Assembly: GCA_034925865.1 (NCBI GenBank)
Contig: JAYFRN010000003.1
Span: 1-64,000, forward strand
DNA from: Oscillospiraceae bacterium
Lineage (GTDB): Bacteria; Bacillota; Clostridia; Oscillospirales; SIG627
Length of the DNA: 64,000 nt
Direction: 5' to 3'
Shown here: positions 17,500 through 27,033 of the stretch, in pieces
Layout: each line of letters begins with the position of its first letter
Position numbering within the stretch: position 1 is the stretch's first letter
The notes under the pieces: model-generated
Databases searched by the model: none
What the model saw: the letters and a program-made list of their open reading frames with translations, nothing else
Told to the model about the DNA's origin: nothing
Made by a program: the position numbers and the translations under genes

Positions 17500-18918
17500 T
17501 CATTTTGCATCTGAAGGCGCGGGCGCATCAGGAGCCACGTCAGCCTCAGAAGCCGGAGCTTTTTCGGTTCCGAGATAATCCGGCAACTTCATACCCGCCA
17601 TGTCAAACATTTCACTCATGGGTGGTATTGACTTCATCATTCCTGATAAGAAATTCGCGGTTGATGTTTTCCCGTCCTTGGCCGAACCGGAATCCCAGAC
17701 GGTTACCTTGTCGATCTTGATATTCTTGATTGCTTCGACCTGGAGTTGAATAAGCTTTTCCATCTTGTCGGCAAGCATCAGGCGGATCGCGTCATCCGAA
17801 TTGCCATCGGCGGCTTCAACGATCTTAGTAAAGCCTTCGGCCTGCTTTGAAAGGATTTCATACAAACCGGCAGCTTCCGCTTCACGACGCATTCTGATGG
17901 AATCAGCTTCACCGCGCGCTCTCCGGCGTGTTTGTTCGGCTTCTGCTTCAGCCTGAAGTTCAAGACGCTTTTTTTCGATTTCAGTTTTAACAATGATATC
18001 GGCTTCGAGCTTTGCTTTTTCGAGGTACGCTCTCGCCTGCTCTGCGGCTTGCTGAGCAGCGTAGGATTCTTCCATTGCCTTTGCCGCCTGGATATTCTCC
18101 GTGGCGGTTGCGCGTTTAAGCGATTCGGCTTCTCTTTCGCGGCGGGTGGCGTCGGATTCCGCGACCTTTGCTTTGGCTTCGTTTTCACCCTGTATAGCTT
18201 CAGAATTGGATTTTGAAACGCTGATTCTTTGATCGCGTTCGGCGTTTGCCGCGCCTATCGCACCGGCGCGGTCAGCCTGAGCCACAGAAACCTTTGCGTC
18301 ATTGATCGCTTTGGATGCCGCCTCTTTACCAAGAGCGACTATATAGCCGGATTCATCATCGATATCGGTAACGTTGACGTTTATCAGTCTCAAACCGATC
18401 TTCTTTAATTCGCTTTCCACGTTTCCGGATACGGCTTCAAGAAATTTATCACGGTCGGTATTTATTTCTTCGATATCCATTGTTGCAATCACAAGACGGA
18501 GCTGGCCGAAAATGATATCTTCCGCAAGCTTTTGGATTTCTTCCATCTTGAGTCCGAGAAGACGCTCTGCCGCATTCTGCATAATACCAGACTCGGTTGA
18601 AATACCGACGGTAAATCTTGATGGTACATCGATACGAATGTTCTGGCGTGAAAGCGCATTCCTGAGATCAACGCTTATCGAAACGGGCGTCAGATCGAGG
18701 TATTGATACGCCTGCATAACCGGCCATATAAAAGCCGCGCCGCCGTGTATGCATTTCGCGCTGCGCTGAGAGCCGTCGTTATTATTGCCGACTTTACCGT
18801 AAATGACCATAACCTTATCGGAAGGGCATTTTTTGTAACGGGAAAGCAATACAACCACTGTTGTAAACAATAGCACCGCGATAACCGTCACAAGCATTAC
18901 AATTTCATATGTGTCCAT
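17500..18918 (-). CDS. flotillin-like SPFH/band-7 membrane protein
   Basis: A 472-residue scaffold protein. It has one N-terminal membrane segment (about residues 5-27, 'IVMLVTVIAVLLFTTVVVLL'), an SPFH domain (about 30-200: 'HGGAAFIWPVMQAYQYLDLTPVSI', 'ERLLGLKMEEIQKLAEDIIFGQLR'), then a long Ala/Glu/Arg-rich coiled coil (about 200-370) typical of flotillins, and a Pro/Ala-rich tail. Flotillins organise membrane microdomains at the inner face of the membrane. The linked NfeD gene matches the yuaF-floT pairing in Bacillus subtilis. It is the last gene of a minus-strand cluster. Confidence 0.9.
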   Translation of the reverse strand: MDTYEIVMLVTVIAVLLFTTVVVLLSRYKKCPSDKVMVIYGKVGNNNDGSQRSAKCIHGGAAFIWPVMQAYQYLDLTPVSISVDLRNALSRQNIRIDVPSRFTVGISTESGIMQNAAERLLGLKMEEIQKLAEDIIFGQLRLVIATMDIEEINTDRDKFLEAVSGNVESELKKIGLRLINVNVTDIDDESGYIVALGKEAASKAINDAKVSVAQADRAGAIGAANAERDQRISVSKSNSEAIQGENEAKAKVAESDATRREREAESLKRATATENIQAAKAMEESYAAQQAAEQARAYLEKAKLEADIIVKTEIEKKRLELQAEAEAEQTRRRARGEADSIRMRREAEAAGLYEILSKQAEGFTKIVEAADGNSDDAIRLMLADKMEKLIQLQVEAIKNIKIDKVTVWDSGSAKDGKTSTANFLSGMMKSIPPMSEMFDMAGMKLPDYLGTEKAPASEADVAPDAPAPSDAK

Positions 18919-18938
18919 GGGAAACTCCTTTATGTATA

Positions 18939-19607
18939 TTATTTTTTGAGTAGCGAGTTTAATCTTTCAATAAATTCGTCAGCTTCCGCGTTGTCCGCGA
19001 TGGGTGCAGAAAACAACGTCCGGCCGTCTCGTGCTTTTATTACAATCTCATATGCTTTGACGAATGTAAGCGCGGGATCGACATCGGCAAGCTCTTTTTT
19101 TACCGAAGCAACCGACGATATGTCGGCAAGAAAGATCGCAACAGTTTTTTTATCGTCCTTTTCTGACACGAAGGAAAACCGGCTGCATGAAATGTCGCAT
19201 GTCGATTTATTGATCTTTATCTGTGTTATGGCATATTCGACTGTACGGAATTTTCCATCGTCTCCTTTGAGATATTGTATTCCGTCTCCGAACACAAAGC
19301 CCTCTGCGATATATCTGTCGCGGTCTCCCGAATACCCTTTTGATTTAGTACTGATAAATTCTTCACGGAAGAGATTGTCGCGTTTTCGTTCTAACGCATT
19401 GTCAATCTCCGAATCCTTTGGCTTTGTAATCGCTGAAACGAGAATCACAAAGCTTCCGGTAATAAGGAGCGGATACATAAAAAATCCGTAGCTCCATATA
19501 AAATAGCACAATATTCCTAAGAAAACCATCACTCCCCCGATTGCATAAAATAATGTGTGCAGCGCCTTTTTCTGAGTAAAGTATTTTGCATTGCCTGAAT
19601 AGTTCAT
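18939..19607 (-). CDS. hypothetical membrane protein in the flotillin cluster
   Basis: A 222-residue protein not assigned to a named family. Two hydrophobic segments near the N-terminus (about residues 19-40 'LFYAIGGVMVFLGILCYFIW' and 45-62 'YPLLITGSFVILVSA') form a hairpin. The remainder is soluble and beta-rich ('RTVEYAITQIKINKSTCDIS', 'YEIVIKARDGRTLFSAPI'), suggestive of a PH-like domain as in YdbT-type proteins, though that is only a visual impression. The ATG chosen (MNYSGN) has GGAAAGG 6 nt upstream; an in-frame GTG five codons earlier overlaps that site and is rejected. It sits 20 nt before the flotillin gene and is likely co-transcribed. Confidence 0.75.
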   Translation of the reverse strand: MNYSGNAKYFTQKKALHTLFYAIGGVMVFLGILCYFIWSYGFFMYPLLITGSFVILVSAITKPKDSEIDNALERKRDNLFREEFISTKSKGYSGDRDRYIAEGFVFGDGIQYLKGDDGKFRTVEYAITQIKINKSTCDISCSRFSFVSEKDDKKTVAIFLADISSVASVKKELADVDPALTFVKAYEIVIKARDGRTLFSAPIADNAEADEFIERLNSLLKK

Positions 19608-19666
19608 ATGAATCCTTTCCACTTTTCATCCGGAATCCGGATCAGCCGTTTTTTGTTTGTGTTTTT

Positions 19667-19819
19667 ATTATTAACTCGGTATTTAAATAATTTCTCTCTT
19701 ATAAAACACGACTTATTTAAATGCCGTTTTAATAACTCGGCATTTAAATATGAGAAAATCCGTTGGGATATAGCCTTTCCCTCTCATAAAATAATACTAT
19801 TTGTTTGACGTTTTAATAA
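19667..19819. repeat. two truncated copies of the dispersed palindromic element
   Basis: 19667-19736 is a copy with its core deleted (ACTCGGTATTTAAATAA joined to CTCTCTTATAAAACACGACT). A second copy runs from 'ACTCGGCATTTAAATA' at about 19734 to 'TTTTAATAAT' at about 19819 and enters the 3' end of the NfeD gene. Confidence 0.65.
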
Positions 19820-20417
19820 TCCTTTCGACCACGAACATATCGAGTCCGTTCGTCGAGACAACTCTTACCTGTTCTCCCGTTTTTATCGTATCGGGATCTT
19901 TTGTCATTGCAGAAACCTCCGAGTATTTTTCTTGAATTATAATATTTACCTTTCCCCGACCTTTTGCACAGCCCGGAATCGGGATATACACCTCTCCGAC
20001 TTTTCCTATGGCGTTATTCAAGTCGATATTTCCGGAAGACTGCAGCTTTAGCATCAATTTCATTAATACTGCTATCAACATCAAAGCGGCAAAACCGCAA
20101 GCCGCCGAAAGCAGCACCGTAAGAACGACCGGCAGGCTCATGCCGTCAAACAGCATACCGCTCCAGCTGCCTACGCAGAAAAACGCCATTATACCTCTGA
20201 CCGAGAATAATGACAGACCCGCGTCGCCGGTATCTGCACCCGATCCGGGATCAATCACGCCGTCACCGTTAACGTCGATGTCCGCACTTCCATCCGAACC
20301 GTCTCCGATTCCGAAAAGTAACAGGATCGTCTGAAGCACGAGAATAACAGTGGATGGTATTGCGATTATCGCATATATACTGGATACATCGGAAAGCGCC
20401 TCAAACCATTTAATCAT
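19797..20417 (-). CDS. NfeD-like membrane protein (YuaF type)
   Basis: A 206-residue protein with hydrophobic segments at about 16-36, 71-85 and 95-120 and a C-terminal OB-fold ('IGKVGEVYIPIPGCAKGRGKVNI', 'GEQVRVVSTNGLDMFVVERI'). This arrangement is that of NfeD-family partners of flotillins. An unusual detail is the acidic loop 'DIDVNGDGVIDPGSG' between the first and second membrane segments, which reads like a calcium-binding dockerin/EF-hand loop. The last residues (IIKTSNK) and stop lie inside a degenerate dispersed repeat. It precedes the membrane protein and flotillin genes in the same direction. Confidence 0.85.
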   Translation of the reverse strand: MIKWFEALSDVSSIYAIIAIPSTVILVLQTILLLFGIGDGSDGSADIDVNGDGVIDPGSGADTGDAGLSLFSVRGIMAFFCVGSWSGMLFDGMSLPVVLTVLLSAACGFAALMLIAVLMKLMLKLQSSGNIDLNNAIGKVGEVYIPIPGCAKGRGKVNIIIQEKYSEVSAMTKDPDTIKTGEQVRVVSTNGLDMFVVERIIKTSNK

Positions 20418-20447
20418 AAAATTCCACTCTCCTTATTGAAGCTTCGG

Positions 20448-21020
20448 TTATAGTTTTTCATACAGCTCATTACAATAAAGCTGAAGCATTGTTGAATAAT
20501 AGGAAACGACAATAATTTCAAGCGCTGAGATAAGCCGCCTGCGCGCTCCGGTAACTTTTTCTTCATATTTTTCGGTATATTTTTCTATACAGCCGCGCAG
20601 TGTTTCACCCGACGCATCTTCAATCTCCATCATCCTTTCGATTATATCGCATATATAACCGTATAAAACGGATTCCGGAATGATATCATCATCGCAGCAG
20701 TTAAGATCCCCATTTATATATTTCAGAAGAAAATCTATTTTTTCAAGTGAAAGTGATTTTCTCATCATGTTTACAATCAATATGCGCGCCACGGTGTCTT
20801 TAGAATACTTTTTATTTTTCGGATTCGGAATCCAGCGTCTCTTGACCCAGTTCTGGAGCGTAGAGCCGTCTATTCCCGATATTTCTTTTATCTGAGCCAG
20901 CATAATTCCATCAGTAATATAAAATATCTTATCTAAAAATTCGATACCGGTAACATTGCCCATAGATATTTTTTCAAGTACGGTCCCCGGTATTATCGGA
21001 GCGTATTTTATTATATTCAT
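20448..21020 (-). CDS. DUF1836 MerR-like transcriptional regulator
   Basis: A 190-residue protein with a winged-helix segment of the DUF1836 type. 'IKEISGIDGSTLQNWVKRRWIPNPKNKKYSKDT' is the recognition helix and wing, followed by 'ARILIVNMMRKSLSLEKIDFLLKYING', the conserved helical continuation. The family is common in Firmicutes, with mostly unknown targets. The gene lies 30 nt upstream of the NfeD gene on the same strand, so it may control the flotillin cluster; that is inference. A 294-nt gap separates it from rpsT. Confidence 0.85.
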   Translation of the reverse strand: MNIIKYAPIIPGTVLEKISMGNVTGIEFLDKIFYITDGIMLAQIKEISGIDGSTLQNWVKRRWIPNPKNKKYSKDTVARILIVNMMRKSLSLEKIDFLLKYINGDLNCCDDDIIPESVLYGYICDIIERMMEIEDASGETLRGCIEKYTEKYEEKVTGARRRLISALEIIVVSYYSTMLQLYCNELYEKL

Positions 21021-21253
21021 ATCTGATCCCCCTTTCTTTGTAATGATTGTATCATAAGTTCACTAGATTGTCAATAGCGTTCTTGATAATTTTAAAAATA
21101 TTTTATTGACTGCATTTCACGGTAAAGCTTTTTCTGATAGAAAGACAACCTAAGCTTATAGAGATCGCCGAAAATATAGCTTACGGTTCTACGCCCGGCG
21201 GTAAATACCCGCAGCCGGTCTTTCTCCTAAAAAATTCATAATGTGGACTCACC

Positions 21254-21293
21254 AAAAAAATCCCCGCAAAACCTTTTAAATGGTTTTACGGGG
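21254..21293 (-). terminator. rho-independent terminator of rpsT
   Basis: On the minus strand CCCCGTAAAACC pairs with GGTTTTGCGGGG across an 8-nt loop, followed by a run of seven T. It starts 22 nt after the rpsT stop. Confidence 0.9.
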
Positions 21294-21314
21294 ATTCGGC
21301 ATGTCACGCATGAA

Positions 21315-21581
21315 TCAAGCTCCTAAAGAATTGAGCTTCTTTGTGAAACGGCTCTTCTTCCTTGCGGCATTGTTCTTGTTCAGGTATCCTTTTGCGACTG
21401 CGCGGTCAATAATCTTAACTGCGGATTTGTATGTTTCCATAGCAAGCTCCTGATTGCCGTCGACAAGGGCCTTGTCATATTTCTTTATCGCGGTTTTCAT
21501 TTCGGATATAAACATATGATTCTGAAGCGTCTTTTTCTCAGTTGTCTTAATGCGTTTTTTTGCAGACTTTATATTTGCCAA
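21315..21581 (-). CDS. rpsT: 30S ribosomal protein S20
   Basis: Binds 16S rRNA in the small subunit body. The 88-residue basic protein has the family pattern 'ANIKSAKKRIKTTEKKTLQN', 'MKTAIKKYDKAL', and the C-terminal 'GYLNKNNAARKKSRFTKKL'. The start codon is TTG, supported by a strong AAGGAGG site 8 nt upstream. A weak start is common for rpsT, where autoregulation at translation is known in other bacteria. It has its own promoter and terminator and, as in many Clostridia, stands next to gpr, here divergently. Confidence 0.97.
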   Translation of the reverse strand: MANIKSAKKRIKTTEKKTLQNHMFISEMKTAIKKYDKALVDGNQELAMETYKSAVKIIDRAVAKGYLNKNNAARKKSRFTKKLNSLGA

Positions 21582-21626
21582 ACTGCTACACCTCCTTAAT
21601 ACTATTGTTAGTCGTCATTCAATTAT

Positions 21627-21655
21627 ATCTTACCATCTTTCGAGATATTTTTCAA
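21627..21655 (-). promoter_or_regulatory. probable rpsT promoter
   Basis: On the minus strand TTGAAA (21650-21655), a 17-bp spacer and TAAGAT (21627-21632), with a TATAAT immediately after at 21622-21627. It lies about 45 nt before the start codon. Confidence 0.55.
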
Positions 21656-21760
21656 GTGTTTTTTTCTTTTTTTATTGATTTTTTCAAAATTTGGGGATAA
21701 TAAAACAAGCATATAATTTGTTAAGGCGAATATTATTATCGCGGTAATCACAACTTGTAT

Positions 21761-21808
21761 TAAAAACTTTGGTATATAGCTTCATAAAACAACCGCTGTT
21801 TTAATACC
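21761..21808. repeat. short remnant of the dispersed palindromic element
   Basis: 'CTTTGGTATATAGCTTCATAAAAC' followed by 'GCTGTTTTAATACC' echoes the core and one end of the element. The rest of 21660-22028 holds no supported gene. Confidence 0.4.
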
Positions 21809-22028
21809 ATTAAAATGATGATAAAACCGACTGTATACTATTACAGAACTTTTTCTCTTTTCAAGAAGCAGCAATTTTAACAAAGAACTTTATAAATAAT
21901 CCGGAATCCAATACAGGTAAAACTCTTCCTGATTATAGCTATTGTTATTCTAAAATCACATGGCAAACGCATATTTATATTAAGCGGGTTATGACGATCT
22001 GTTCGTCCTGGTCCCGCAATAGGAGGAT

Positions 22029-22982
22029 ATGAAAATCATGGCAGTAAATTCATCTATCAGAACAGACCTCGCACTAGAAGCGCATGAGCTTGCGTGTGCC
22101 GCCTCTGGAGGCAAAAGCCCGGATGGAGTCGAATATCGCGAAGAAACCGACGGGTGTGTTAAGTTGATGTATGTCAAAGTAACAAACGAAAACGGCGAAA
22201 AAAGTACCGGTAAAAAGATCGGCGAATATGTTACCGCCGATATTGGACGCCTATGGAAGGATGAAACCGAAACATTCAAGCAAAAAGTTCAATATATTTC
22301 AAAAACAATTTCTAAAATGATCTCGGGCGCGGGCGGGGGCAAGTGCGTTCTCGTCGCGGGACTCGGCAACAGAAGCATCACCGCAGATGCGATAGGCCCG
22401 CGTTCAATCGACAGCCTGCTTGTCACCCGGCATATCAAAAACACCACTCCTCTGATCTTCGAAAAGCTCGGTCTTTGCGATGTGGCCGCAATTACTCCCG
22501 GCGTTCTCGGACAGACAGGCATCGAAAGCGCCGATATTCTAAAAAGCCTGTCCGATAAAATAAAACCGGACATGCTGATAGCCATTGACGCGCTTGCGTC
22601 GCGCAGACTGTCACGGCTCGCGACAACCGTACAGTTTGGCACCGACGGAATATCTCCGGGAAGCGGAATCGGCAACAACCGGCAAACCATTTCTTCGGAA
22701 ACTCTTGGCATACCAGTAATATCGATCGGAGTTCCCACCGTTGTCGACGCGGCCACTCTTGCGGCGGATGCCATCGAAGCGGTAGCCGCAAAATCGGGCG
22801 TGGCGCCGGAATATGATTATGAAAAAATCAAAGAGGTTCTGTGCGAAGGCGATTTGAATTTCTTCGTAACTCCAAAGGAAACCGACATAGTCCTAAAAAG
22901 TGTTTCCGAGCTGATAGGCTATTCTATAAATCTTGCGCTTAATCCCAATCTGAATTATGAAGAAATGCTCTCGTTGGTATAA
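22029..22982 (+). CDS. gpr: GPR endopeptidase (spore germination protease)
   Basis: Aspartic-like protease that degrades small acid-soluble spore proteins at germination; made as a zymogen in the forespore. The 317-residue protein opens with the family block 'IRTDLALEAHELA' and contains 'VLVAGLGNRSITADAIGP', 'AITPGVLGQTGIESADI', 'DMLIAIDALASRRLSRLATTVQ' and 'GIGVGNNR'-like 'GSGIGNNRQ', followed by 'GIPVISIGVPTVVDAATL'. AGGAGG stands 2 nt before the first ATG and 11 nt before the ATG at 22038 (MAVNSS), so the latter may be the true start. spoIIP follows 34 nt downstream. It is transcribed in the forespore in known systems. Confidence 0.95.
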   Translation: MKIMAVNSSIRTDLALEAHELACAASGGKSPDGVEYREETDGCVKLMYVKVTNENGEKSTGKKIGEYVTADIGRLWKDETETFKQKVQYISKTISKMISGAGGGKCVLVAGLGNRSITADAIGPRSIDSLLVTRHIKNTTPLIFEKLGLCDVAAITPGVLGQTGIESADILKSLSDKIKPDMLIAIDALASRRLSRLATTVQFGTDGISPGSGIGNNRQTISSETLGIPVISIGVPTVVDAATLAADAIEAVAAKSGVAPEYDYEKIKEVLCEGDLNFFVTPKETDIVLKSVSELIGYSINLALNPNLNYEEMLSLV

Positions 22983-23016
22983 TCTAATATTTATCGCGAA
23001 AGGATTTTAATCGATA

Positions 23017-24183
23017 ATGAACAGCTCAAAACCGTTTTTATCACGCTTTTCTCCATCCAAGGGCACGCTTACCTCCGCCGTAACACTAATAACGGCCGCG
23101 GCGCTGACCCTTACATATTTTAAATTTACGGGGATTTCATTAAATTCAATAATTCAGGCTGCGGCATCCTTCGGCACATCATGCTTTTACAAATCCGCCG
23201 ATAACTCAAGCCTCACGGACATTCCGGATGAAATACCGAAAAGTGCGCTGCCTGGCTTTTCCGGCAGGATGACACCCAATCTTTTTTTCTCGGATGCTGT
23301 CAAGGCTGAGAGAGAGATAAACAAATCAAATCAATTGTTTCCGGAGCCGAATCTGCCGCCACATTATGAAATACCGGATAATTATTATCCAGTTATCGCG
23401 GCTGATCTCGCATACCGCGGAATGGAACTGATTAATGATACTGATTTTTATATAGATCCGACTAAAATGAACGATTACGAAAACCCCTTTGTCTTTGATC
23501 CAAACGAAACCGGACCTATAGTGCTTGTCATACATACGCACGCCACCGAATCATTTTATGAAGATTCACAAATCACCTCTCTGTTCCCTCACGATAAGCT
23601 CCTTGTAGGCTATTATAAATCGGGTTCAGCCGCGCCGCGTTCCTCTGATACAGAAAAAAATGTAGTAGCCGTCGGTAAAGTATTTACAGATACTCTCAAT
23701 TCGCTGGGTGTGGACACGATACAGGATACATATTTACATGATTACAATAATTATGAAGGCGCATATACCTCATCTCAGAATGCCATAAAGGAATATATGA
23801 AAAAATATCCTTCAATCAAATATGTAATCGACATACACCGCGATTCACTTATCAGAACAAACGGTGAAAAGCTGAATCCCGTAACAGTCATAAACGGAGA
23901 AAACACGGCGCAGGTTATGTGCGTGGTTGGCACGAATCAAAGCGGTTATTATCATCCGAACTGGAAAATGAACCTAAAGCTGGCATTTCATTTCCGTAAT
24001 GAGCTGAACTCTATTGACGAAAGCATGTGTCGTCCCGTTTATCTTCGCACCGGAAGATTCAATCAGCATCTTTCGCCGGGAAGCATGCTGCTTGAAATCG
24101 GCTCCTGCGGATCACGGCTGTCCGAAGCAAAAAACGCCGCGAAACTCGCTGCGTCCGTTTTAGCTGAAATAATTCACGAATAA
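23017..24183 (+). CDS. spoIIP: stage II sporulation protein P
   Basis: Peptidoglycan amidase/endopeptidase of the DMP complex that drives engulfment in the mother cell. The 388-residue protein has one N-terminal membrane anchor (about residues 20-40, 'TLITAAALTLTYFKFTG'), then a linker. Its catalytic SpoIIP domain starts at 'PIVLVIHTHATESFYED' (about 166-182; zinc-ligand His), with 'KNVVAVGKVFTDTLNSLGV', 'YVIDIHRDS', 'VVGTNQSGYYHPNW', and the C-terminal 'MLLEIGSCGSRLSEAKNAA'. The gpr-spoIIP order is typical of Firmicutes. It is followed 130 nt later by spoIIE. Confidence 0.95.
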   Translation: MNSSKPFLSRFSPSKGTLTSAVTLITAAALTLTYFKFTGISLNSIIQAAASFGTSCFYKSADNSSLTDIPDEIPKSALPGFSGRMTPNLFFSDAVKAEREINKSNQLFPEPNLPPHYEIPDNYYPVIAADLAYRGMELINDTDFYIDPTKMNDYENPFVFDPNETGPIVLVIHTHATESFYEDSQITSLFPHDKLLVGYYKSGSAAPRSSDTEKNVVAVGKVFTDTLNSLGVDTIQDTYLHDYNNYEGAYTSSQNAIKEYMKKYPSIKYVIDIHRDSLIRTNGEKLNPVTVINGENTAQVMCVVGTNQSGYYHPNWKMNLKLAFHFRNELNSIDESMCRPVYLRTGRFNQHLSPGSMLLEIGSCGSRLSEAKNAAKLAASVLAEIIHE

Positions 24184-24315
24184 GCATAATTTTACGCTTT
24201 GAAGATACAAAACAACCGCTTTTTTTCAATTCCTCTTCGACATTCTTTTTTACCGATTGATATTAAAATCGACATGTCGTCATTTCAAATGATCGGAAAG
24301 GATAAGGTTAAAAGT

Positions 24316-26769
24316 ATGGAAGGTAAAATAAGCCGTCCCGAGTCAAAATCGGGAGCTTCAAAACAAAAACGTAATGAACCTGATATTAAAAACACTGTCA
24401 GCGCGTTCCTGTCGGGCTTCGACAGAGGCATGTCTGTCTTTGCCGGCGATATTTATGCAGACATCCGACAATCGGAATCGCATGTAAAAAACGCTTTCAG
24501 AACACTGTTTTTCTGCGTGGCGTTGTTTGCCGGCGCTCTGTTGATATCGGCCTGTCCGTTTTTGGGAGAACAATATCCTATAGGGTTGGCAATCATCTGC
24601 GCTGTGGGTGTAAGGCACCGTCGCGAAGCGATCGGGATCCGAGGAAACGCGATGGGAGCTGTATTGATTGCCGCGGCTCTGTTTTCGTGTATTTTCATGA
24701 AAAGCGGAATCCTGGTTTCGTTTTTTATAAGCACGGCTGTCTTCCTGACACGCCTTGCGTTTACCAAAGGCGCTTTAAACGAGGGCTATGGAGCGCGCGT
24801 GGCTATTGCCGCGTCCGGAGCGATATCCCGTGCTCTCATAACCTATATATTCACCGGGTTTGAAGCCGCCGATATCGGGTATGCCGCTCTGTCCGGTCTG
24901 AGCGCGGCGGCATTCACATTCCTGCTTTGCGGGTTTCATCCGCGTGAGAACGCAGAAAACCTTCCTGACCGCTCGCTTCATCGTACGGCCGCAATCGGAG
25001 CAGTCATTTTTACAGCTGTATTATCGATACGCGGTGTCGATTTTCTCGGATTCAGAATCAGTTTTGTAATTGGCGTCGTGTTGACTCTATGCGCCGCCGG
25101 ATACAAAAACGCATTCATGGGCGCGTTATGTGGAATTGTCTGCGGAACGGCGGTCGGAATGTCCGGCAGCGCATACATAGCGCCAATGCTCGCAGCCGCG
25201 GGCTTTTGCGCCGGATTTCTTTTTCCCGTCGCTAAGATCGGTTCTCTCGTATGTTCGTTCGCAGCCGGGTGTGCTTTTTGTATATTTACGGGAGGATCAA
25301 AGGCTCTTCTCTCCTGCGGTGCGGATTTTCTGGCGGGTATTCTTATCTTCTTCTTTATAATGCGTTTTATTCCGATACCCGAGCGCGCCGCAACTCAGAA
25401 AATCCGTGAAATTACTACCGGATCTAGCTCCGACACCTTGTCAGAAGGAAAGCTCCGCGAACGGATAAAAGGGATTTCCGACGCTTTTGGCAGCTTGTCG
25501 GCAGAATTCACTTCGATCTCGGACAGGCTAAGGGTTCCGCAGATAACGCATGCCACACATATAGTAAGCACTACAACCTCCGGGCTTTGTTCAGGCTGTT
25601 CCCTTTCTGGAGTTTGCTGGGGAAAGGAATATACCTCAACTCAGGATGTAGCTCTCAAGCTGGCTAATAAGCTGTCGAATACAGGCTCCGTCTCAGAGGA
25701 CGATATGCCCGCGTTTTTCAGGGAAAAGTGTATAAAATCGCCCGAATTGATTGCAACAATAAATAAAAAATACGATAAACTGTGCGGAGAATGGCTGAAA
25801 AACGACAGAGCACAGCTTCTCGCGGGCGAATATTCCACAGTGTCGCGTTTATTAAAAAGCGCCGCCGACGACTGCGAATCAGACTGTTCACGTAACTTTG
25901 GCGCCGAAAAGCTTGCGCGGGCTGCTCTAAACGGGCTCGGAGTGTATTATAAAGCGATATTTGCATATGGTACACGATCTCTTATCGTCGACTGTGCCGG
26001 AATAATCCCCTCAAATCTCTCTTCCTCCAGTTCTGAAATAACTGCTTCTTTTGAAAAAAAGCTCGGAGGAATTTTTGGCGAACCGGAATTCATATCAAAC
26101 GGAACGGCTTCCGTAATGCGTATGAGACGCAAGCGCAGAATGATGCTCGAATGCGCCAAAGTATCTCGAGCAAAGAACGGCGAAGCCATAAACGGAGACA
26201 CCGCCTCTTTCTTTGAAAATCCCAATGATTATTTTTATACCTGCGTATGCGACGGAATGGGCACCGGGCGCGACGCGGCTCTCACATCACGACTTGCCGC
26301 GATATTTATAGAAAAGCTTCTGACTTCCTCGGGAGAAAAGAGCATTACGCTCGAAATGCTCAACGGCTTCCTGCTGGCGAAAAACGATGAATGCTTCACG
26401 ACCGTCGACTTGTTGGAAATAGACATGCTTTCGGGAGAAGCGTCATTTATCAAAGCCGGTGCCGCACCTTCATATGTGCTGCGTGCCGGGCGTCTGTATA
26501 AGATAAATTCCGCCACTCCTCCTGCCGGAATTATTAAACGTATGACAGCGGAGCTTACGAAGCTGGAGCTTTATCCGGGCGATATCGCAGTATTAATGTC
26601 AGACGGTATAGAGGATGGAGATATGTATAAGCTGCCTGAGCTGTTAAGCGGTGCATCGCCTGATATTTCGCCCGCCGAGCTGTCAAGATTGATCCTTGAT
26701 TCCGCGTGTTCTTCCACCGGACGGGGCGACGACATGACGGTCGCGGTTGTAAAGGCCCGCGCGGCGTAA
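24316..26769 (+). CDS. spoIIE: stage II sporulation protein E (membrane PP2C phosphatase)
   Basis: Dephosphorylates the anti-anti-sigma factor SpoIIAA to activate sigma-F in the forespore and works at the polar septum. With the ATG at 24316 the protein has 817 residues, close to the 827 of B. subtilis. That start has AAGGATAAGG upstream, whereas the in-frame TTG at 24199 would add 39 unconserved residues. It has about ten N-terminal membrane segments (roughly residues 55-350), a cysteine-bearing regulatory region ('TSGLCSGCSLSGVCW'), and the C-terminal PP2C domain ('VCDGMGTGRDAALTSRLAA', 'VLMSDGIEDG', 'GRGDDMTVAVV'). A strong terminator follows. Confidence 0.96.
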   Translation: MEGKISRPESKSGASKQKRNEPDIKNTVSAFLSGFDRGMSVFAGDIYADIRQSESHVKNAFRTLFFCVALFAGALLISACPFLGEQYPIGLAIICAVGVRHRREAIGIRGNAMGAVLIAAALFSCIFMKSGILVSFFISTAVFLTRLAFTKGALNEGYGARVAIAASGAISRALITYIFTGFEAADIGYAALSGLSAAAFTFLLCGFHPRENAENLPDRSLHRTAAIGAVIFTAVLSIRGVDFLGFRISFVIGVVLTLCAAGYKNAFMGALCGIVCGTAVGMSGSAYIAPMLAAAGFCAGFLFPVAKIGSLVCSFAAGCAFCIFTGGSKALLSCGADFLAGILIFFFIMRFIPIPERAATQKIREITTGSSSDTLSEGKLRERIKGISDAFGSLSAEFTSISDRLRVPQITHATHIVSTTTSGLCSGCSLSGVCWGKEYTSTQDVALKLANKLSNTGSVSEDDMPAFFREKCIKSPELIATINKKYDKLCGEWLKNDRAQLLAGEYSTVSRLLKSAADDCESDCSRNFGAEKLARAALNGLGVYYKAIFAYGTRSLIVDCAGIIPSNLSSSSSEITASFEKKLGGIFGEPEFISNGTASVMRMRRKRRMMLECAKVSRAKNGEAINGDTASFFENPNDYFYTCVCDGMGTGRDAALTSRLAAIFIEKLLTSSGEKSITLEMLNGFLLAKNDECFTTVDLLEIDMLSGEASFIKAGAAPSYVLRAGRLYKINSATPPAGIIKRMTAELTKLELYPGDIAVLMSDGIEDGDMYKLPELLSGASPDISPAELSRLILDSACSSTGRGDDMTVAVVKARAA

Positions 26770-26797
26770 AAGCGTAAAGCTTAAAATTTATCTGTTT

Positions 26798-26846
26798 ATA
26801 CCGGGATTTATTGCCATACATCCGGCATAAATCCCGGTATTTTATT
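26798..26846 (+). terminator. rho-independent terminator of spoIIE
   Basis: ATACCGGGATTTAT and ATAAATCCCGGTAT are exact complements around a short GCC/GGC-closed loop, followed by TTTTATT. Confidence 0.9.
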
Positions 26847-26878
26847 AGTTCGGCATTTAATAATTGCCGTTTAATATT
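26842..26878. repeat. internally deleted copy of the dispersed palindromic element
   Basis: Only the two ends remain: 'TTATTAGTTCGGCATTTAA' joined to 'TAATTGCCGTTTAATA'. The core is absent. Confidence 0.5.
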
Positions 26879-27033
26879 TTCCAATTAATGTTGACATTTT
26901 CTCCGAAAAAGTTATAATCAGAGATAATACAGCGGCAATACTAATATTGCGGTTTTACCTTAGCGGTTTATATAATCGTAATTTCGGCATACAGCAACTC
27001 TAAAATTGCAGTTTGGAGAAAGGAAATGCTAAA

